A DNA stretch of 64,000 bases, from contig NZ_AHCD03000040.1 in NCBI RefSeq assembly GCF_000238295.3, positions 1 through 64,000 of the forward strand, written 5' to 3'. The stretch's first letter is position 1. Every line of letters begins with the position of its first letter. Shown here piece by piece: positions 43,958 to 53,570 of the stretch. Position numbers and translations under genes: made by a program. The notes under the pieces were generated by a model that worked only from the letters and a program-made list of their open reading frames with translations, did not search any database and was not told the origin of the DNA. This DNA comes from Pseudoalteromonas rubra (lineage in GTDB: Bacteria; Pseudomonadota; Gammaproteobacteria; Enterobacterales; Alteromonadaceae).

Positions 43958-44724
43958 TGCAATATACTTTGTTCGAATCATTATCTCGTATGTGCATGCC
44001 GCCGCCGGATTATTAATGTGGGTATGTTCGGTTGACCTAAGTTTGCAATACTCAGACTTTTCCTGAGCCAGCGCTCAGCGTTGCGACTGCTATTCACACC
44101 ATCTTGATTAAGCCAGGTTTTTAATTACCACAGTTAGCGTGTTTCTCCCTCATTTCACTATGCGTATTTGGCCTGTTGATTTGACCTGCATAACAAACGC
44201 AGTTTGGCAGAATCTCGTGCTCAAAAGGTCAGAATTTATGGCGCAACTAGTGTGTATGTAAAGTGGGAAAAATTAGTAGCAAATAAGTTGTGATGGCAGA
44301 CGTTACGGGACCCTCCGTAGGGTGGTATTAATCAATATATAGCCGGTATTTCGCAATAATAAACGGAGTTAAGCTTATGTTTTTATTAGTTATATTTGTT
44401 TTCTTTGTGATTTGATTGCACGCATTTGCTGAGGCAATATGAGTGCTATCAAATGAATGAACATTCTCTGCTTACTTGGCGCAAATTGAGGAGCTAACAA
44501 TGCAACAAAATACGACCCTTGGCCTGTTTGACACACAACACGAAATAAAACAGATGATTGCTAAATTTGAGGAAGTAAACATCGCTGAAGAACTAACAAA
44601 TACGTTGAAGTCCATTTCAAAGGAATCAGGCTATAACTGCCTGGGCTTTATCGACTTTTGTCCGGTATCTGCCTCCTCATATGAAGAGAAAGTCTATGGT
44701 GAGATTTCTGCTGAGCTGGCGAAT
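43835..44724. repeat. 890-bp tandem direct duplication, copy B
   Basis: Offset 890 from copy A. Its right end continues into the complete LuxR-type gene, mirroring the structure of the 1546-bp MATE duplication. Confidence 0.92.
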
Positions 44725-45177
44725 GAAATGTCAGATGCTGCGATCTATGAACACTGTAAGTCAGGTATTCGCTTGCTGCCGCTACACAGTATACTTAATC
44801 ATAGCAACCAGCAAGGCCAGGTGTATGTGATGCCTATGCGTGGTGTGACAGGTATTTACGGGGGCTTAGTGTTCGATATCCCTGAAAGCTTTTGCCAGCA
44901 GAAGAGTATTGAGTTTGTTGACTGGTGCTGGACGATTATTTCACCTTATTTGCTTCAGGCTGCATTGCGCTGCCGGGATAAAAAGTTACATATTACAAAA
45001 CGTGAAAAAGACTGCTTGATGTGGGCTTGTGAAGGCAAGACGTCATGGGAGATCAGCCAGATACTAGGTATCTCTGAGCGCACAGTGAATTTCCATTTGT
45101 CTAATTGCATTGTAAAAACAGATAGCACAAACAGGCAACAGGCCATCGTAAAGTGCATTATCAACAACCTGATCTAA
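44500..45177 (+). CDS. LuxR-family transcriptional regulator
   Basis: 225 residues from the ATG at 44500, chosen for the GAGGAG 7 bases upstream. The N-terminal 150 residues resemble an autoinducer-binding-type domain (GYNCLGFIDFCPVS, VMPMRGVTGIYGGLVFDIP). The C-terminal domain is a GerE-type helix-turn-helix (ITKREKDCLMWACEGKTSWEISQILGISERTVNFHLSN). It is the size of acyl-homoserine-lactone receptors, but no luxI homologue is in the window and the ligand residues were not verified, so it may be an orphan (solo). It converges with the ToxR-like gene; a G/C-rich inverted repeat (GGGGAGG / CCTCCCC, 45227-45243) lies between them. Confidence 0.88.
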   Translation: MQQNTTLGLFDTQHEIKQMIAKFEEVNIAEELTNTLKSISKESGYNCLGFIDFCPVSASSYEEKVYGEISAELANEMSDAAIYEHCKSGIRLLPLHSILNHSNQQGQVYVMPMRGVTGIYGGLVFDIPESFCQQKSIEFVDWCWTIISPYLLQAALRCRDKKLHITKREKDCLMWACEGKTSWEISQILGISERTVNFHLSNCIVKTDSTNRQQAIVKCIINNLI

Positions 45178-45254
45178 TGACGATGACTGGCGAGTGTCAT
45201 AATGTTGCTTATCAAAGTTCCCGGCTGGGGAGGTGTCCTCCCCGGTACGCCAGA

Positions 45255-47390
45255 TTATTTAGTAGGGGTGATTTGTGCTTTGACCAGCTGATTTTCAACG
45301 ACTTCAATAATATCCAGGTAAAGTGCATTGGTTTTTTGAGAAAAACTGATTCTGTCTATGACATAGCTGGAGCTGTCAATTTTGTATATTTCCTGCCTGG
45401 GCTCTGTATGGCCAAAATTAATCTTAAAGACGGTTTCACCGTCCGAGTGATACAAGGATCCGTTACCCGCAGCAATCGAGTGCTTATATTTGGCTTTTGA
45501 CAGCTCAATTCTGTCAGTCTTTTCACCTGTATTGATATTGTATAAAGACACTTCATCATGTGATGACAAACTCGCATAAAACTGACTATCAAGTTGTCCA
45601 AACCACAGTGGCCGTTCAATCGGTAATGGAATGCTCTTATCCGAATCCAGAGAATGCATAAAAGCTTTCCCTCTCAATGTTCTTGCATCCACAACGGTAT
45701 ACCCGATGTTATTTTCTCCAAGGTATTCAGCCGACACTATGGTGCCATCAACCTTGATAGAGCCTGTCAGCGTCAAGGTGTTACTATCATAGATTTCGAG
45801 CCTGTCTTTGTAGTGGAGTAATAGCTCTTGTCTTTGCGCACTATAATGAATTGATTCATAAGTCGACGCCTCAAGCGCAAGCGGTTCGTGCCGGCCATCA
45901 GGCAAAGTTCGATAAATGGAGCGCAGTCCACCTTCCTGACGCAAAAAAATCACACTGTCTTCAAAGTCTGAAGCCTGCACGTCATCATATTCGCTTTTAA
46001 CTAAAGGCTGCAGCTCGCCGCCCTCTGTGCTTAATTTATATATATCCTGTAAAAATGGATAGGTTACTGCAAGTAAGGCATCGTGAGATAGCGGCTGATT
46101 ACTGGCATATTTAACATTATTTGGCAGTTTAACCGCTGAAGTAATGGTTTTCTTATCGAGTGAATAAGTAAACAAAATATTTTCAACATTATCTAACCAA
46201 ATCAAAGAATTAATTTTCTTTTCATAAGATAAGGTCCAGATCCGATTATCGGTATCATGTAGTTTGACCTGATTACCACCGTCCAGGTCCGTCATGTATA
46301 GCTCACTGCCCTGGTAGTGATGCCTTTCAAAAATAATAACTTCCATATCAGAGATGTAAGTCAGAAACCTATCCCCATATGAATTCAAATTTGGTGATGT
46401 AATTTGAAATTCCTGGCCTGTTTCTATATCACGGCTGGCAAGCGCGGCGAGTTCATCTCTGTTACGATAACCGCTCTTTGAATAAATCAGTCTGCCATCG
46501 CTGACACCCGCACCAGTGAAGCCTTGCAAGCTACAATCAAACAAATATTTATTTGTCCCGTCAAAGCTGGTGTTGATCAGCCACACTTCGCATTGCTCAT
46601 TGTTAATGGCCCGATAGAACACTTTATTAGAATCTGCTGACCAGCCGATAGGGAAGTAGTTTGTTCCTTCTTCTGCCAGGCGCTTTTCGTGACCTGTTTG
46701 CAGCGTTTTTACCACCAGGGAATAATTCTGGCTATTCTTTTGAATAATTGAGAAGGCAACGAAGTTCTTATTGGGAGAGATATTTGGCCTGGTATACCTG
46801 CCGTTGACCCAGGACAATACCGTTTCCTGTACTTGCTTTTCTATAGGGCTAACTGACACGTCGCGCTGCGCATTGTCCTGGCTAATAAATGCGAGGCTGA
46901 TACTGGCTGCCAGGGTACTGGCAACAGCACCCAAAACCCATGGCGTTTTCTTCCGCTTTGTTGGTTGTTCCGCTGGTGTTGTTTTAGCTTTTAAGTCGGT
47001 TGTTACCGCAGGGCTGGGTTTAGCTTTGTCAGCTGATTCAGTTTTGTGGTACTCAACAAATGGCTCTATGGCTAAGCTGTAGCCTTTTCTATAGTGAGTT
47101 TTAACGATAATGCCCTTTTGGTTCTCTGATTTCAGGGTTTTTCTGAGTTCAGAGATGGCCCGGTTTATTGCATTATCATCAACATATTTTTGGCACCAGA
47201 CGTCGTCCACCAGATTTTGTCGGGTGATGATAGTGTCTGAATTTAAGATCAAATAACTAATGATGCGAAACAGCAGCGGTTCGAGTTCTTTTTCGATGTC
47301 GCCGTCAGTGAGCACCTGCCGCTTTGGGTCAAGTTTCCAGGATCCAAGTGTGATCGATTTAACTGTTCTAGAGAAGCTGACTTCGTTCAT
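45255..47390 (-). CDS. ToxR/CadC-type transmembrane regulator with TolB-like propeller
   Basis: 711 residues. The N-terminal winged helix (about 10-110) is of OmpR/CadC type: LEPLLFRIISYLILNSDTIITRQNLVDDVW then NAINRAISELRKTLKSENQKGIIVKTHYRKGYSL. A Lys/Thr/Pro-rich linker leads to one transmembrane segment (about 150-170), and the remaining 540 residues should be periplasmic. That part has repeated strands with WSADSNKVFYRA, YMTDLDGGNQVKLHDTDNRIW and similar, as in TolB/DPP-IV propellers. Such one-component regulators sense a periplasmic signal and bind DNA from the membrane. The signal and targets are unknown; the NRPS cluster downstream or the adjacent luxR-type gene are candidates. Confidence 0.85.
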   Translation of the reverse strand: MNEVSFSRTVKSITLGSWKLDPKRQVLTDGDIEKELEPLLFRIISYLILNSDTIITRQNLVDDVWCQKYVDDNAINRAISELRKTLKSENQKGIIVKTHYRKGYSLAIEPFVEYHKTESADKAKPSPAVTTDLKAKTTPAEQPTKRKKTPWVLGAVASTLAASISLAFISQDNAQRDVSVSPIEKQVQETVLSWVNGRYTRPNISPNKNFVAFSIIQKNSQNYSLVVKTLQTGHEKRLAEEGTNYFPIGWSADSNKVFYRAINNEQCEVWLINTSFDGTNKYLFDCSLQGFTGAGVSDGRLIYSKSGYRNRDELAALASRDIETGQEFQITSPNLNSYGDRFLTYISDMEVIIFERHHYQGSELYMTDLDGGNQVKLHDTDNRIWTLSYEKKINSLIWLDNVENILFTYSLDKKTITSAVKLPNNVKYASNQPLSHDALLAVTYPFLQDIYKLSTEGGELQPLVKSEYDDVQASDFEDSVIFLRQEGGLRSIYRTLPDGRHEPLALEASTYESIHYSAQRQELLLHYKDRLEIYDSNTLTLTGSIKVDGTIVSAEYLGENNIGYTVVDARTLRGKAFMHSLDSDKSIPLPIERPLWFGQLDSQFYASLSSHDEVSLYNINTGEKTDRIELSKAKYKHSIAAGNGSLYHSDGETVFKINFGHTEPRQEIYKIDSSSYVIDRISFSQKTNALYLDIIEVVENQLVKAQITPTK

Positions 47391-47798
47391 TGTCCTGAAT
47401 TTGTTGTTATTAGGAATATGTCAAGCGTTCAGACTATATCTATAGTCATTTAAAAACTCAACATAAAGATGGAAAGGCTTTTTTAATTTACAAGTGTTGT
47501 TTTCAATGTCGGCCAATGTTAAAAAAGTGCTTAGGTAAAGTGTGCTTTCTTAAGTTCTTGATTGGTATGTGATTGTTCTGCTTTATTGAATGGCCTGGTG
47601 GGCAGGTTGTGGTAGCGGTGAATATATAATTTCTTACAATATCTTGGTAGGGCAGCTTCGAAGGCCGCTAAGCGACCATCAGTATTTAACAAAGGCAGGG
47701 AGCACTATTGCGATACACGAATCATTCTTAGCCTGAAAATGATGCCAAAAGAAACGTCACGTTTCGCGCAAGATGCGTCATTGCATGTTCTGAAAGTA
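47391..47798. other. Gap between the ToxR-like and ParB-like genes
   Basis: 408 bases, AT-rich near 47400-47530; no gene, repeat or clear promoter recognised. It must hold the promoter of the ToxR-like gene. Confidence 0.4.
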
Positions 47799-48893
47799 TC
47801 AGCTTTCAGTTTTTTTACTTTTACTGTCCAGCACCTCAATGACTTTAGCCAGGGTGTCCGTTACGGCTTTTCGATTGTTCCAGTCCACAGCCTGCCAATC
47901 TACCTCATTCACTAATTCTGTTATGTTGTGGGTCAGGAGCATTTTAATTGTTTCCACATGCTGAATGGGTTTCACCCTGAACGCCTTTGTCTTAGGTTTG
48001 GTCGTCAATTTTTGCCCAGTGAGTTTGGCATGGATCCGTTTATTGATCTCGGCTTTGTCTGTCACGGTTAGCAGGGTTTTATCAAACTCGCTGTAATAGT
48101 CATTCTCAACCTGTTTAACGATTTTTTTAACGTTGATAAAAGGCAGCGTGACCAGTCCCTGTTCATATGCCTGAATCACGCATTTATAGCGGGTAAGGAC
48201 GTTGTAGTTATCAAAGCTCCCCATGGAGATACCTAAGTTAGCTGCCATTTCTTTGACCGTTAGCTTTTTCTCACCGACTTTTAATCTTGCCTGACTGAGG
48301 CTTTCTAATTCTTGCATCGCGCTGAGAAAAGCCTGGAGCTTGCCATACTGAGGCAGGTCGTCTCTGCTGGCATTCTCCTGAAACTGTTTAACTTTTGATA
48401 GCAGTGGTTTGGCGTCATACACTTTAAACTGGGCGCTTGAGTCATAGCCGTTGCTGTAAACCATGGCAAAAAAACGTCGATGTCCAGTAAGTATTTGATA
48501 CTGGCCGTCTTCTAATGGATAGACGGTCGGCACCTGAATCACCTCGGCAACAGAGATGTTTTCGGCGAGTTCGAGTACGGACTCCAGCGTTTGGTTCGCT
48601 TTTTTCCACTGCGCCGTGCCGTAGGCAAAGCAGTTTACAATACAGTTCTTTCCTATTAGTACATGGTCTTTCGCATCATACATTTCAACTAACTGGTTCT
48701 TGGTGAGCCAGCGTGACGTGAATTGTCTTGCATGATCATCTTCCATGAACTTGGCTGGCAGAAATCGTGCATTGTGTGGATCGGGCGTCACAGAGGATAA
48801 GAATAAAGAGGTGTACTCAAATGTTTCAGAATTCAGCCCTTTTCGACTGTTCACGTTAGCCAGCATCAGCTGATCTAATTTTAGCTTATTCAT
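47799..48893 (-). CDS. ParB-like nuclease/partition-domain protein (orphan)
   Basis: 364 residues. The ParB/Srx-type N-terminal domain shows the box GQYQILTGHRRFFAMVYSNG (about 128-147) and a later FQENASRDDLPQYGKLQAFL, the ENxxR box used for nucleotide binding in ParB proteins. A central helix-turn-helix follows (LTVKEMAANLGISMGSFDNYNVLTRYK, about 212-238). The C-terminal 100 residues are basic and helical. No parA partner or parS-like site is near, so this is not a standard partition pair; it may be a remnant of an integrated element or a transcriptional regulator of the ParB type. Confidence 0.75.
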   Translation of the reverse strand: MNKLKLDQLMLANVNSRKGLNSETFEYTSLFLSSVTPDPHNARFLPAKFMEDDHARQFTSRWLTKNQLVEMYDAKDHVLIGKNCIVNCFAYGTAQWKKANQTLESVLELAENISVAEVIQVPTVYPLEDGQYQILTGHRRFFAMVYSNGYDSSAQFKVYDAKPLLSKVKQFQENASRDDLPQYGKLQAFLSAMQELESLSQARLKVGEKKLTVKEMAANLGISMGSFDNYNVLTRYKCVIQAYEQGLVTLPFINVKKIVKQVENDYYSEFDKTLLTVTDKAEINKRIHAKLTGQKLTTKPKTKAFRVKPIQHVETIKMLLTHNITELVNEVDWQAVDWNNRKAVTDTLAKVIEVLDSKSKKTES

Positions 48894-49089
48894 AGGGTTA
48901 GGAACCTTTTACTGCACTTAAGGTTAGTGGTGAACACCTTAGTTGGTAGATCTAACAGGTATACACTCAAGGGTTATCGATGCACCATGTGAACCATACT
49001 AAGTAATCGCTCTGGTGTGAAGTCTTAAATCGACGCACAGCACAGCAGAATAAATTTAAAGCGCAGTTTACAAGCGGTGGAGTGAAGGT

Positions 49090-49284
49090 ATGAATATTGA
49101 TTTGAGCATCATTGAATGGGCGTTTGAGAAGGGATACAACCTGGGCTCTGCAGATATGAGAGAAGGCGTTTATATCTCAGAGGAGGGCAGACGCTCGCTG
49201 TTAATGGCTGACATTAAAGCATTTGTGGAAAGCCATCAGGTGATTGCCTCTGAGCAGGAAGGCCTTGCCTCAAGCTTGAATTGA
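49090..49284 (+). CDS. Small acidic protein of unknown function
   Basis: 64 residues, not recognised (MNIDLSIIEWAFEKGYNLGSADMREG...). GGAGTGAAGGT precedes the ATG. Mostly helical, without signal peptide. It precedes the acylase gene by 127 bases in the same orientation and could be cotranscribed, but may equally belong to the accessory region. Confidence 0.5.
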   Translation: MNIDLSIIEWAFEKGYNLGSADMREGVYISEEGRRSLLMADIKAFVESHQVIASEQEGLASSLN

Positions 49285-49411
49285 CAATGACTTCACGCTG
49301 ACGCACATCCGGTCGATGTCAGCGTGAGACTCATTCCGACCTTAAACCTTGTTTTAATCAGTAGCAATGATCTCATGCATGAGATCTCAAACTTCTGTTG
49401 GTAGTGAATAC

Positions 49412-51832
49412 ATGCAAATAAGAAATTGGTTTACACGACATCCTCTGTTGTGCCGGTTTGGCACCTTTATTTTGGCACCGTCGGTATTGTGTGCTTACGT
49501 GGCATATCAGCAACAGGTCATTTCAGCTTTACCGCAAGCGGGGTCAAATACGGTCTCGGCTGCTGTCCAGGAACAGGTAACGGTAACGCGCGACGCACAT
49601 GGTGTGCCATATATTGAGGCGGATTCAATGGCAGATGTTTATTTTGCTATGGGTTATCTGCATGCACAAGACAGGTTGTGGCAGCTGGAGTTACAACGCC
49701 GACTCAGTGCTGGCACGTTGAGTGAGGTGTTTGGCAAAGAGAGCGTGAATTATGACGTATGGGTCCGCACGCTTGGGCTCTATGAGGTAGCTGAACAAAG
49801 CAAAACCTATTTGTCTGAGCAGGCTTTGTCGTCATTACAGTCTTATACAGCTGGAGTTAATGACTTTCTGAGTCAGCAGCCCACACTGCCGGTTGAGTTT
49901 ACTCTGCTGGGGATTACGCCAGCGCCATGGCGTGTTGAAGATTCACTGGCATGGATGAAAATGTTCTCTCTCAGCATGTCGGGTAACCTGGAGGAAGAAA
50001 TCCAGCGTAGTGTGGCATTAAAAACGTTACCCAAACCCTTGTTTGCTGAGTTCTTTGGGTCTGAATTGGCACCGTCAGAGTCCCTGGACGATGGGCAGGT
50101 CGCCAGCTTATCCGGGTTACACCATACGATTAAGCAATTGGAAACGGATTATAAGATTGGCGGTAAACACATAGGCAGTAACGCTTGGGTGGTTTCTGCT
50201 GAAAAAAGTGCGTCTGGCAGTGCCATCTTGGCCAATGACCCGCATCTGGGTCTGCAAATTCCCTCTTTATGGTATGCGGTATCGCAGCAATTACCAGACT
50301 CTCAGTTGCAGGGCATGAGTTTAGTCGGGTTACCTGTCATTGTGTTTGGTCAGAACAATCATATTGCCTGGGGCGGCACGAATATGGAGGCTGATCTGCA
50401 AGACCTTGTGATGGAGCAAATCCATCCGGAAGACCCCACGCTGTATCGCTACCAGCAACAGTGGCTACCTTTTACAGAGCGCACTGAATATATCAAGGTG
50501 AAAAGTGATTTTCCGAGTCTGCTTAAACCCACCTATCGGGATGTTGAACTGAAGATCAAAGAAACGCTGACCGGTCCCGTGATCAGTAAAGCTGGTTTGC
50601 CTCAGGCAGTGTCTCTGCGCTGGACGGCATTGCAGGCACAAGACACCACCTATGAAGGTTTTTTTCACATTAATCATGCCCAAAACTGGCAGCAGTTCAA
50701 GCAGGCAGCGGATAAAATCGCATCACCCAGCCTGAATCTGTTTTATGCAGATAAGCAAGATAACATCGGTTTTACCGGCGCGGGTAATATTCCGGTTCGG
50801 GAGCGTGGCACAGGTATTTTACCAACTAAACGGGGTGCTGAGGGAGATGTATGGCAAGGGTTCATTCCCAAAGATGAGATGCCTAGTGAGTTTAATCCAC
50901 CACGTGGTTACATCATCAATGCCAACAATCGGAATGTCGAATCGGGTTATCCTTATCATATTTCTTCCAGCTTTGCGGATCCTGCCCGAGCAGAGCGCAT
51001 TGAACAGTTACTGAATACCCAGTCACTGGATCTGGAATACATCAGACAAATGCAAATGGATGTTAAAGACCTGACGGTGAGCAAGTTAAAAGCCGTGATG
51101 GAAACGGTTGTCGCTGAAGACCTGTGGCAACAAGAAGCACTCGACCACCTGAAAGCCTGGCAAGGAGAGGCGCACAGCGACAGCATTGCCGCGACTGTAT
51201 TTTATACCTGGGCTAGGCAAATTTACCGAGTCTTACTCAATGATGAGCTTATCCCGGCATGGAATGAGAAAGCGGCAACACGCCAGCTACTGGGTCTGCG
51301 TGGCAGAGTAAGTTACGACCAGCTGGCTGAGCTGCTGGCGAAAAACTCCCCGTTATGTGACGACACCAATACGATAGAAACGGAGTCCTGTGAAGAAGTA
51401 TTACTCTCGGCACTGGACAGAACGCTAATCCTGAATAGTAAGTTACAGGGTGATGAAATAGATAACTGGCAATGGGGTAAGTTTCAGACGACTCGCTATG
51501 ACCATATGCCGTTTGGCAAGGTGAAGCACCTCAATAAGGTGTTCTCACGAGAAATGGCGACCGGCGGTGCGACTAATACGGTCAATGTCGCGGCAGGTTT
51601 TTACGAAAAAGACAATGGCTTTATTCAGAACTATGGTGCCGGGTTCAGACAGGTGATTGATATGGGCGGGCGCTATCAGTTTATGAACTCCACCGGGCAG
51701 TCAGGCCAGGTCGCCAGCGCGCATTATGATGACATGATCACCTTGTTTGCCCAGGGACAGTATGTGTCATTTGAATCACCCACAGAGGCATCTCGTAAGC
51801 TAACGCTAACCCCGAATAAAGGGCAGGAGTAA
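49412..51832 (+). CDS. Penicillin-acylase-family (Ntn-hydrolase) protein, probably periplasmic
   Basis: 806 residues from the ATG at 49412 (an in-frame ATG at 49367 adds 15). A hydrophobic N-terminal segment (FGTFILAPSVLCAYVAY) should export or anchor it. The family self-cleaves into alpha and beta chains, exposing an N-terminal Ser: here the Ser of GSNAWVVS (near 50180) after a KIGGKHI spacer. DPHLGLQIPSLWYAV, NNHIAWGGTN and the C-terminal GGATNTVNVA are conserved blocks. It is four bases from the ABC exporter and heads the NRPS operon, as in clusters where an acylase such as PvdQ removes a fatty-acyl group from an exported peptide. Self-resistance is the alternative. Confidence 0.88.
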   Translation: MQIRNWFTRHPLLCRFGTFILAPSVLCAYVAYQQQVISALPQAGSNTVSAAVQEQVTVTRDAHGVPYIEADSMADVYFAMGYLHAQDRLWQLELQRRLSAGTLSEVFGKESVNYDVWVRTLGLYEVAEQSKTYLSEQALSSLQSYTAGVNDFLSQQPTLPVEFTLLGITPAPWRVEDSLAWMKMFSLSMSGNLEEEIQRSVALKTLPKPLFAEFFGSELAPSESLDDGQVASLSGLHHTIKQLETDYKIGGKHIGSNAWVVSAEKSASGSAILANDPHLGLQIPSLWYAVSQQLPDSQLQGMSLVGLPVIVFGQNNHIAWGGTNMEADLQDLVMEQIHPEDPTLYRYQQQWLPFTERTEYIKVKSDFPSLLKPTYRDVELKIKETLTGPVISKAGLPQAVSLRWTALQAQDTTYEGFFHINHAQNWQQFKQAADKIASPSLNLFYADKQDNIGFTGAGNIPVRERGTGILPTKRGAEGDVWQGFIPKDEMPSEFNPPRGYIINANNRNVESGYPYHISSSFADPARAERIEQLLNTQSLDLEYIRQMQMDVKDLTVSKLKAVMETVVAEDLWQQEALDHLKAWQGEAHSDSIAATVFYTWARQIYRVLLNDELIPAWNEKAATRQLLGLRGRVSYDQLAELLAKNSPLCDDTNTIETESCEEVLLSALDRTLILNSKLQGDEIDNWQWGKFQTTRYDHMPFGKVKHLNKVFSREMATGGATNTVNVAAGFYEKDNGFIQNYGAGFRQVIDMGGRYQFMNSTGQSGQVASAHYDDMITLFAQGQYVSFESPTEASRKLTLTPNKGQE

Positions 51833-51835
51833 ACC

Positions 51836-53569
51836 GTGAATTTATTAAAACTATTTAGTGAGAGCTACCCTAACCGTGTGTTTATCTCGGTATTGCTGGG
51901 GGCCATTTCAGGGATTTTATATTCGGGGCTCATTCCCTTTGTACTGATGAGTATTGAGAGCCCGACACCCGGATTGCAGTTGGCTGAAGTACCCCATGCA
52001 CGATATGGGTTGCTGGAAGTGGCAAACTATAAACTGGCGGCGTTGTTTTTCCTGGCCTGTACATTCATTCTGATCATGAGAAGCCTGTCAGAGATATTAC
52101 TACAGCGGGTTGCAACGGATGTTGCCAGAAAACTCAGAGTAAGTTTTTACGATAAAATTTCCAGAACGCCTTTGTATGCCATTGAGAAAATGGGTTCGTC
52201 TAAACTGGTTGCTTCAGTGAACCTGGATGTACCAAGGATCGTTAATGGCGCACGCGCATTACCCTTATTGCTGATTAATCTGGTGACGCTGGTTGGTATG
52301 CTGGGCTTTCTGGTTTATCTCAATGATGAAGTATTTAAAATGGTGATGATCGCCATTGCGTTTGGCATCCTGGCGTATCAAGTCCCCATGTATTTTGGCA
52401 ATAAGCTGCTGACGCGTTCACGAGAATACCGGGATGCAATTCAGGAGGGGGTGAATGGTTTGCTCTCTGGTGCAAAGGAGCTCAAGCTCGATGCGCAAAA
52501 GCGGGCTTATTTTCATCAGGACGCTTTGCTGAGCAACGAAAAGAACATCCTTAAAAATGAGAAAGCCGCGCAATCTGTGCTGATATCAACCATCAACTTT
52601 GGTGATTTAATTTGTTTCTTTGTTATCGGCGCGCTGTGTTTTATTTTCGTGAATTACCACTCCATCAGCAATAGTGAACTGGTCGCGGTGATCATGGCTC
52701 TATTGTACGTGACTGGCCCTATCGCAGTCTTGCTGAACGCTTTGCCTCAGATGATGATGGCGACGATTTCATATAAGAAGTTCAATACGCTGCTCAATGA
52801 ACTACCAGAAGAGCAAATTGACTATCAGATTTCAGACGTACCCAGCTGGCAGACGTTGCGCTTCGATAATGTCGAATTTGCTTATCCCAGTGATCAGGAT
52901 GAGGCAGGCTTCGCTGTTGGCCCAATCGACCTGACACTGAAGCGTGGCGAAATCGTCTTTATTGTTGGCTCGAATGGCTCCGGGAAATCAACCCTCAGCA
53001 AGCTGTTGACGCTGCACTATCAGGCGGTTGAAGGACACATTTATTTCGATGATACGGCACTAAACAATGCCAACATCGAAAGCTACAGACAAGGGATTAG
53101 TGCCATCTACTCCAACTACTACCTATTCGCAAAAATCCTTAAAGATCTGGATGACGCGACGATGGAGCTGATCCAGCATTATCTGAAGCTGTTGCATCTG
53201 GACCACAAGGTCACGATAGAAGACGGTTATTTTTCTACCGTGTCGTTATCCGATGGTCAGCGTAAACGTCTCGCTTTGCTGGTGGCTTTTTTAGAAGACA
53301 AACAGGTGTATTTGTTCGATGAATGGGCCGCCGATCAGGACCCAATTTTCAAAGAAGTCTTTTATAAACGTATCTTACCCAGTCTCAAAGCAAAGCAGAA
53401 ATTGGTCATCGCCATTACGCACGATGATAAGTATTTCGACCTGGCTGACAGGGTCATTGTGATGGAAGGCGGCAAGGTCGTAGAGCAGACCTCATACACA
53501 CAATACTTCGACAAATTACAGTTAAACCAGTCCGCCAAAAACGATTTTCTGGCAGAGGTAGGAGCTTAA
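51836..53569 (+). CDS. SyrD/PvdE-type cyclic-peptide ABC exporter
   Basis: 577 residues from a GTG at 51836 with GCAGGAG upstream. N-terminal half has about six membrane helices; the C-terminal half is an ABC ATPase with Walker A GSNGSGKST (about 381-389), signature LSDGQRKR and Walker B VYLFDEWAADQDP. The WAADQDP extension is typical of the SyrD/PvdE group that exports NRPS products to the periplasm. It starts 4 bases after the acylase stop and ends one base before the NRPS start, so it belongs to this operon. Confidence 0.92.
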   Translation: MNLLKLFSESYPNRVFISVLLGAISGILYSGLIPFVLMSIESPTPGLQLAEVPHARYGLLEVANYKLAALFFLACTFILIMRSLSEILLQRVATDVARKLRVSFYDKISRTPLYAIEKMGSSKLVASVNLDVPRIVNGARALPLLLINLVTLVGMLGFLVYLNDEVFKMVMIAIAFGILAYQVPMYFGNKLLTRSREYRDAIQEGVNGLLSGAKELKLDAQKRAYFHQDALLSNEKNILKNEKAAQSVLISTINFGDLICFFVIGALCFIFVNYHSISNSELVAVIMALLYVTGPIAVLLNALPQMMMATISYKKFNTLLNELPEEQIDYQISDVPSWQTLRFDNVEFAYPSDQDEAGFAVGPIDLTLKRGEIVFIVGSNGSGKSTLSKLLTLHYQAVEGHIYFDDTALNNANIESYRQGISAIYSNYYLFAKILKDLDDATMELIQHYLKLLHLDHKVTIEDGYFSTVSLSDGQRKRLALLVAFLEDKQVYLFDEWAADQDPIFKEVFYKRILPSLKAKQKLVIAITHDDKYFDLADRVIVMEGGKVVEQTSYTQYFDKLQLNQSAKNDFLAEVGA

Positions 53570-53570
53570 G

